DNA of 61,859 nt from Acetobacter malorum (GTDB lineage Bacteria; Pseudomonadota; Alphaproteobacteria; Acetobacterales; Acetobacteraceae): positions 1-61,859 of the forward strand of contig NZ_JOPG01000019.1 of the NCBI RefSeq assembly GCF_002153605.1. Reading direction: 5' to 3'. A program made the position numbers and the translations under genes. Each line of letters begins with the position of its first letter. Position 1 is the stretch's first letter. Under the pieces are notes generated by a model. That model had not been told where the DNA came from. It saw nothing but the letters and a program-made list of their open reading frames with translations, and searched no databases. Of this stretch, positions 59,623-61,859 are shown one piece after another.

Positions 59623-61851
59623 TTACGGCGTGATGCCGAGGGTCGCGTTTTCAGGAATGCCCTTGTCATTCTTACGAGCATCCACTTCACGCTGATACGT
59701 TTCGTTCGCGCGCTTGATGATGAACTGGCGAATAGCCTCGATCTCATCAGGCTTCATGCTCGTATCAAAACGATCCATGCCGTAGGCAGTCAGAGCACCG
59801 CGACCGACAACGTTGTAGAAGGCGTCCTGATGGCGGATGGAACCGGACCAGCGCAGATCAGGCAGAACGCCCGCACCTTCAGCGTTATCGCCATGGCAGG
59901 CGGCGCAATAGGTCTGGAACTGGAAGTAGCCGTTATCCGTCACCTTGGTGTCATACTGTGCCGGCGGCTTGACGGGCAGGAAGCCCTTGTCGTTCTGCGG
60001 CGGCAGAACAGCATTGCCATCCAGAGAGAAGGCCACAACGCGGGAGTGGTTGACTGTCCAGCCGGACGTACGGGCCAGACCACCCAGGAAGAACGGATAG
60101 ATCCCGCCCCAACCCACTTCCACAGCCACGTACTGCTTGCCTTTTGCCTTATAGGTAATCGGCGGAGCAATAATGCCGCTCTGTGCGTCAAAGTGGAACA
60201 GGTCCGCACCGTTCGTGGCGTCGTAGGCGTGGAATTCACCGTTCGCCAGACCCTGGAACAGAAGATCACCGCCGGTTGCCAGCAGACCACCATTCCAGGG
60301 GCCTTTATGGTCAACAACCCAGGCTGCCTGCTGCTTCTTCGGATCCCAGGCCACAATCCAGCCCTTCAGATCTTTCATGAAAGCCGTGCGGGCTTCAGGC
60401 GTATCGGGCAGACCGGCCTTGTTCATGTCCAGACCGAGGTTCCAGGAGTCCGGGTGAGCTTTAAAGCCACCAACCTGGTTTTTATACAGGAACGGAACCT
60501 GCTGTGCCGGGATATAGACCAGACCCGTTTTGGGGCTGTAGGCCATGGCAGCAAAGTTATGCCCGCCCAGATCGCCCGGAATACCGTACCATTCCTTGCC
60601 GTTCAGGGTGTAGAGCGCATCCGGGTTGTAGATCGGACGACCCGTTTTGGGGTCCAGACCCTGTGCCCAGTTCTGGTACACATAGTTGTTGCCGGACAGG
60701 AATTCACCCGTCTTGGCGTCCAGAATGTAGAAGAAACCGTTTTTCGGCGCATGGACGATCACGTGGCGTTTTTCACCGTTGATCGGCAGATCAAGCGTCA
60801 TGATCTGCTGGACCGAGGTGTAATCCCACTGGTCCATCGGCGTTTCCTGGAAATGCCAGACGTATTCGCCGGTTTCAGGCTTAACGGCAACAATGCTGCC
60901 CAGGAACAGGTTATCGCCAATCCCGTCGGAACGATATTTGTAGTTCCAGGGGGAGCCGTTACCGACGGCCAGATAAACCAGATCGGCTTCGGGGTCATAG
61001 ACAATGGAGTCCCAGACCGTGCCGCCGCCGCCCTGCTTCGTCCAGGCGCCCGTGGGGCTCCAGGTCTTGTAGGCTTTGTTCATCAGAGCGGAATCTGATG
61101 CCGCGTGGTCAGGCTGGTTCTTGTTGTTAGGAACCGTATAGAAGCGCCAGTCCATCTTGCCGGTTTCGGCATCGTAGGCGGTTACAAAACCACGGGCACC
61201 AAACTCGGACCCGCCGTTGCCGATCAGAACGCGACCTTTTGCAACACGCACAGCGCCGTCAACCGTATAGGAACGCTGCTGACCCAGAGAGGCATCTTTG
61301 GGGATGGTGTTCACGCTCCACACCAGCTTGCCGGTTTTGGCATCCAGTGCGATCAGGCGGCCATCAAACGTGCCAAAGTAGACTTTGCCGTTCCAGTATG
61401 CTGCACCACGGTTGACCGTGTCACAGCAGCCCTTGTCCGCAATGTTGCCCGGGGTGCGCGGGTCATAGGCCCACAGCAGCTTGCCGGTTGCGGCGTCGAG
61501 CGCCTTCATTTTGGACCAGTTGGTGGTGGCATACATCACGCCGTCCACAACCAGAGGCGTGCCTTCCTGCCCACGGTTTGTGTCCAGGTCGTAGAACCAG
61601 GCCAGCTTCAGGTTGCCAACGTTGGACCGGTTGATGTCCTCCAGCGGGCTGAAGCGCTGTTCGGTGTAGGTCCGGCCATAGGAAAGCCAGTTTTCAGGGT
61701 GATCATCCGCATGGATAATCGCTTCCCCTGTGTTGCTTTGGGCGTCAGCGTAGGCAGGCACTGCCGCATACGGCAGTGATGCGGCGCAGATCGTTCCAGC
61801 CGCGAGAATTCCTAGCAGCGAACGTCTCTTGGCGGAGGCGGGGCGGGGCAT
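59623..61851 (-). CDS. adhA: PQQ-dependent alcohol dehydrogenase, quinohaemoprotein subunit I
   Basis: Catalytic periplasmic subunit that oxidises ethanol to acetaldehyde, the first step of vinegar production. The 742-residue protein has a signal peptide (LLGILAAGTICAASLPYAAVPAYADA), PQQ-propeller repeats (VGNLKLAWFYDLDTNRGQEGTPLVVDG, AVKPETGEYVWHFQETP), the vicinal Cys142-Cys143 pair (KGCCDTV) known to contact PQQ, and a C-terminal cytochrome c domain with CAACH and a later Met ligand. ATG 61851 is followed closely upstream by an in-frame TAA, so this is the first available start. The promoter lies beyond the window. Subunit III is not here. Confidence 0.96.
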   Translation of the reverse strand: MPRPASAKRRSLLGILAAGTICAASLPYAAVPAYADAQSNTGEAIIHADDHPENWLSYGRTYTEQRFSPLEDINRSNVGNLKLAWFYDLDTNRGQEGTPLVVDGVMYATTNWSKMKALDAATGKLLWAYDPRTPGNIADKGCCDTVNRGAAYWNGKVYFGTFDGRLIALDAKTGKLVWSVNTIPKDASLGQQRSYTVDGAVRVAKGRVLIGNGGSEFGARGFVTAYDAETGKMDWRFYTVPNNKNQPDHAASDSALMNKAYKTWSPTGAWTKQGGGGTVWDSIVYDPEADLVYLAVGNGSPWNYKYRSDGIGDNLFLGSIVAVKPETGEYVWHFQETPMDQWDYTSVQQIMTLDLPINGEKRHVIVHAPKNGFFYILDAKTGEFLSGNNYVYQNWAQGLDPKTGRPIYNPDALYTLNGKEWYGIPGDLGGHNFAAMAYSPKTGLVYIPAQQVPFLYKNQVGGFKAHPDSWNLGLDMNKAGLPDTPEARTAFMKDLKGWIVAWDPKKQQAAWVVDHKGPWNGGLLATGGDLLFQGLANGEFHAYDATNGADLFHFDAQSGIIAPPITYKAKGKQYVAVEVGWGGIYPFFLGGLARTSGWTVNHSRVVAFSLDGNAVLPPQNDKGFLPVKPPAQYDTKVTDNGYFQFQTYCAACHGDNAEGAGVLPDLRWSGSIRHQDAFYNVVGRGALTAYGMDRFDTSMKPDEIEAIRQFIIKRANETYQREVDARKNDKGIPENATLGITP

Positions 61852-61859
61852 GCGTTAAC

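Noticed and set aside
59830..61098. Plus-strand open frame of 422 codons opposite adhA
   Set aside because: Antisense to the PQQ propeller repeats; no family resemblance.

Overview
This window looks like chromosomal core DNA of an acetic acid bacterium (Acetobacteraceae, most likely Acetobacter or a close relative). The main evidence is at the right end: adjacent genes for the PQQ-quinohaemoprotein subunit (AdhA) and the tri-haem cytochrome c subunit (AdhB) of the membrane-bound alcohol dehydrogenase used for vinegar oxidation. The high GC content, the mreBCD-mrdA-rodA order, a TIGR02300-type FYDLN protein and a CP4-like class II EPSP synthase also fit an alphaproteobacterium. I found no prophage, insertion sequence, CRISPR array, rRNA or tRNA.

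Layout. 1-5.6 kb: 3' part of the glucan glucosyltransferase gene opgH, an aldo/keto reductase, and an N-acetylglucosamine pair (nagA and a BadF-type kinase) separated by a strikingly AT-rich gap, then a small secreted protein. 5.7-10.2 kb: SRP RNA, dnaX, ybaB/ebfC, recR, a pteridine-reductase-like SDR and folB, apparently one transcription unit closed by a terminator. 10.2-16.5 kb: FYDLN protein, aroA-cmk-rpsA, and a Tat-exported royal-jelly/yellow family protein. 16.5-24.5 kb: methylthioribose kinase, rdgB-rph, then divergent hrcA, PBP1A (mrcA) and prfB with a +1 programmed frameshift. 24.5-29 kb: a Ton energy-transduction cluster (tonB, exbB, two exbD, TPR protein). 29-37.3 kb: acetyltransferase, a tripartite RND efflux operon (adaptor, pump, outer-membrane factor) behind a promoter/operator-like dyad, and a sugar/H+ symporter. 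37.4-43.3 kb: the cell-shape operon mreB-mreC-mreD-mrdA-rodA. 43.4-46.4 kb: leuA preceded by a leucine-rich leader peptide, and ctaA. 46.4-54 kb: VTT-domain protein, Bcr/CflA-type transporter, orphan hybrid histidine kinase, apt, FUSC-family membrane protein. 54-58 kb: nadA-nadC, glycerate 2-kinase, uracil-DNA-glycosylase-like protein. 58.1-61.9 kb: adhB and adhA.

Most of the window is ordinary housekeeping sequence and I did not find a convincing wholly new system. The observations most worth checking are regulatory: a probable leaderless leucine attenuator in front of leuA; a prfB recoding site whose in-frame stop is UAA rather than UGA; a large dyad overlapping the start region of the efflux operon; and a perfect dyad upstream of tonB. 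Coding starts were chosen from visible ribosome-binding sites, signal peptides and family alignment from memory. Protein families were recognised by eye, without database searches.
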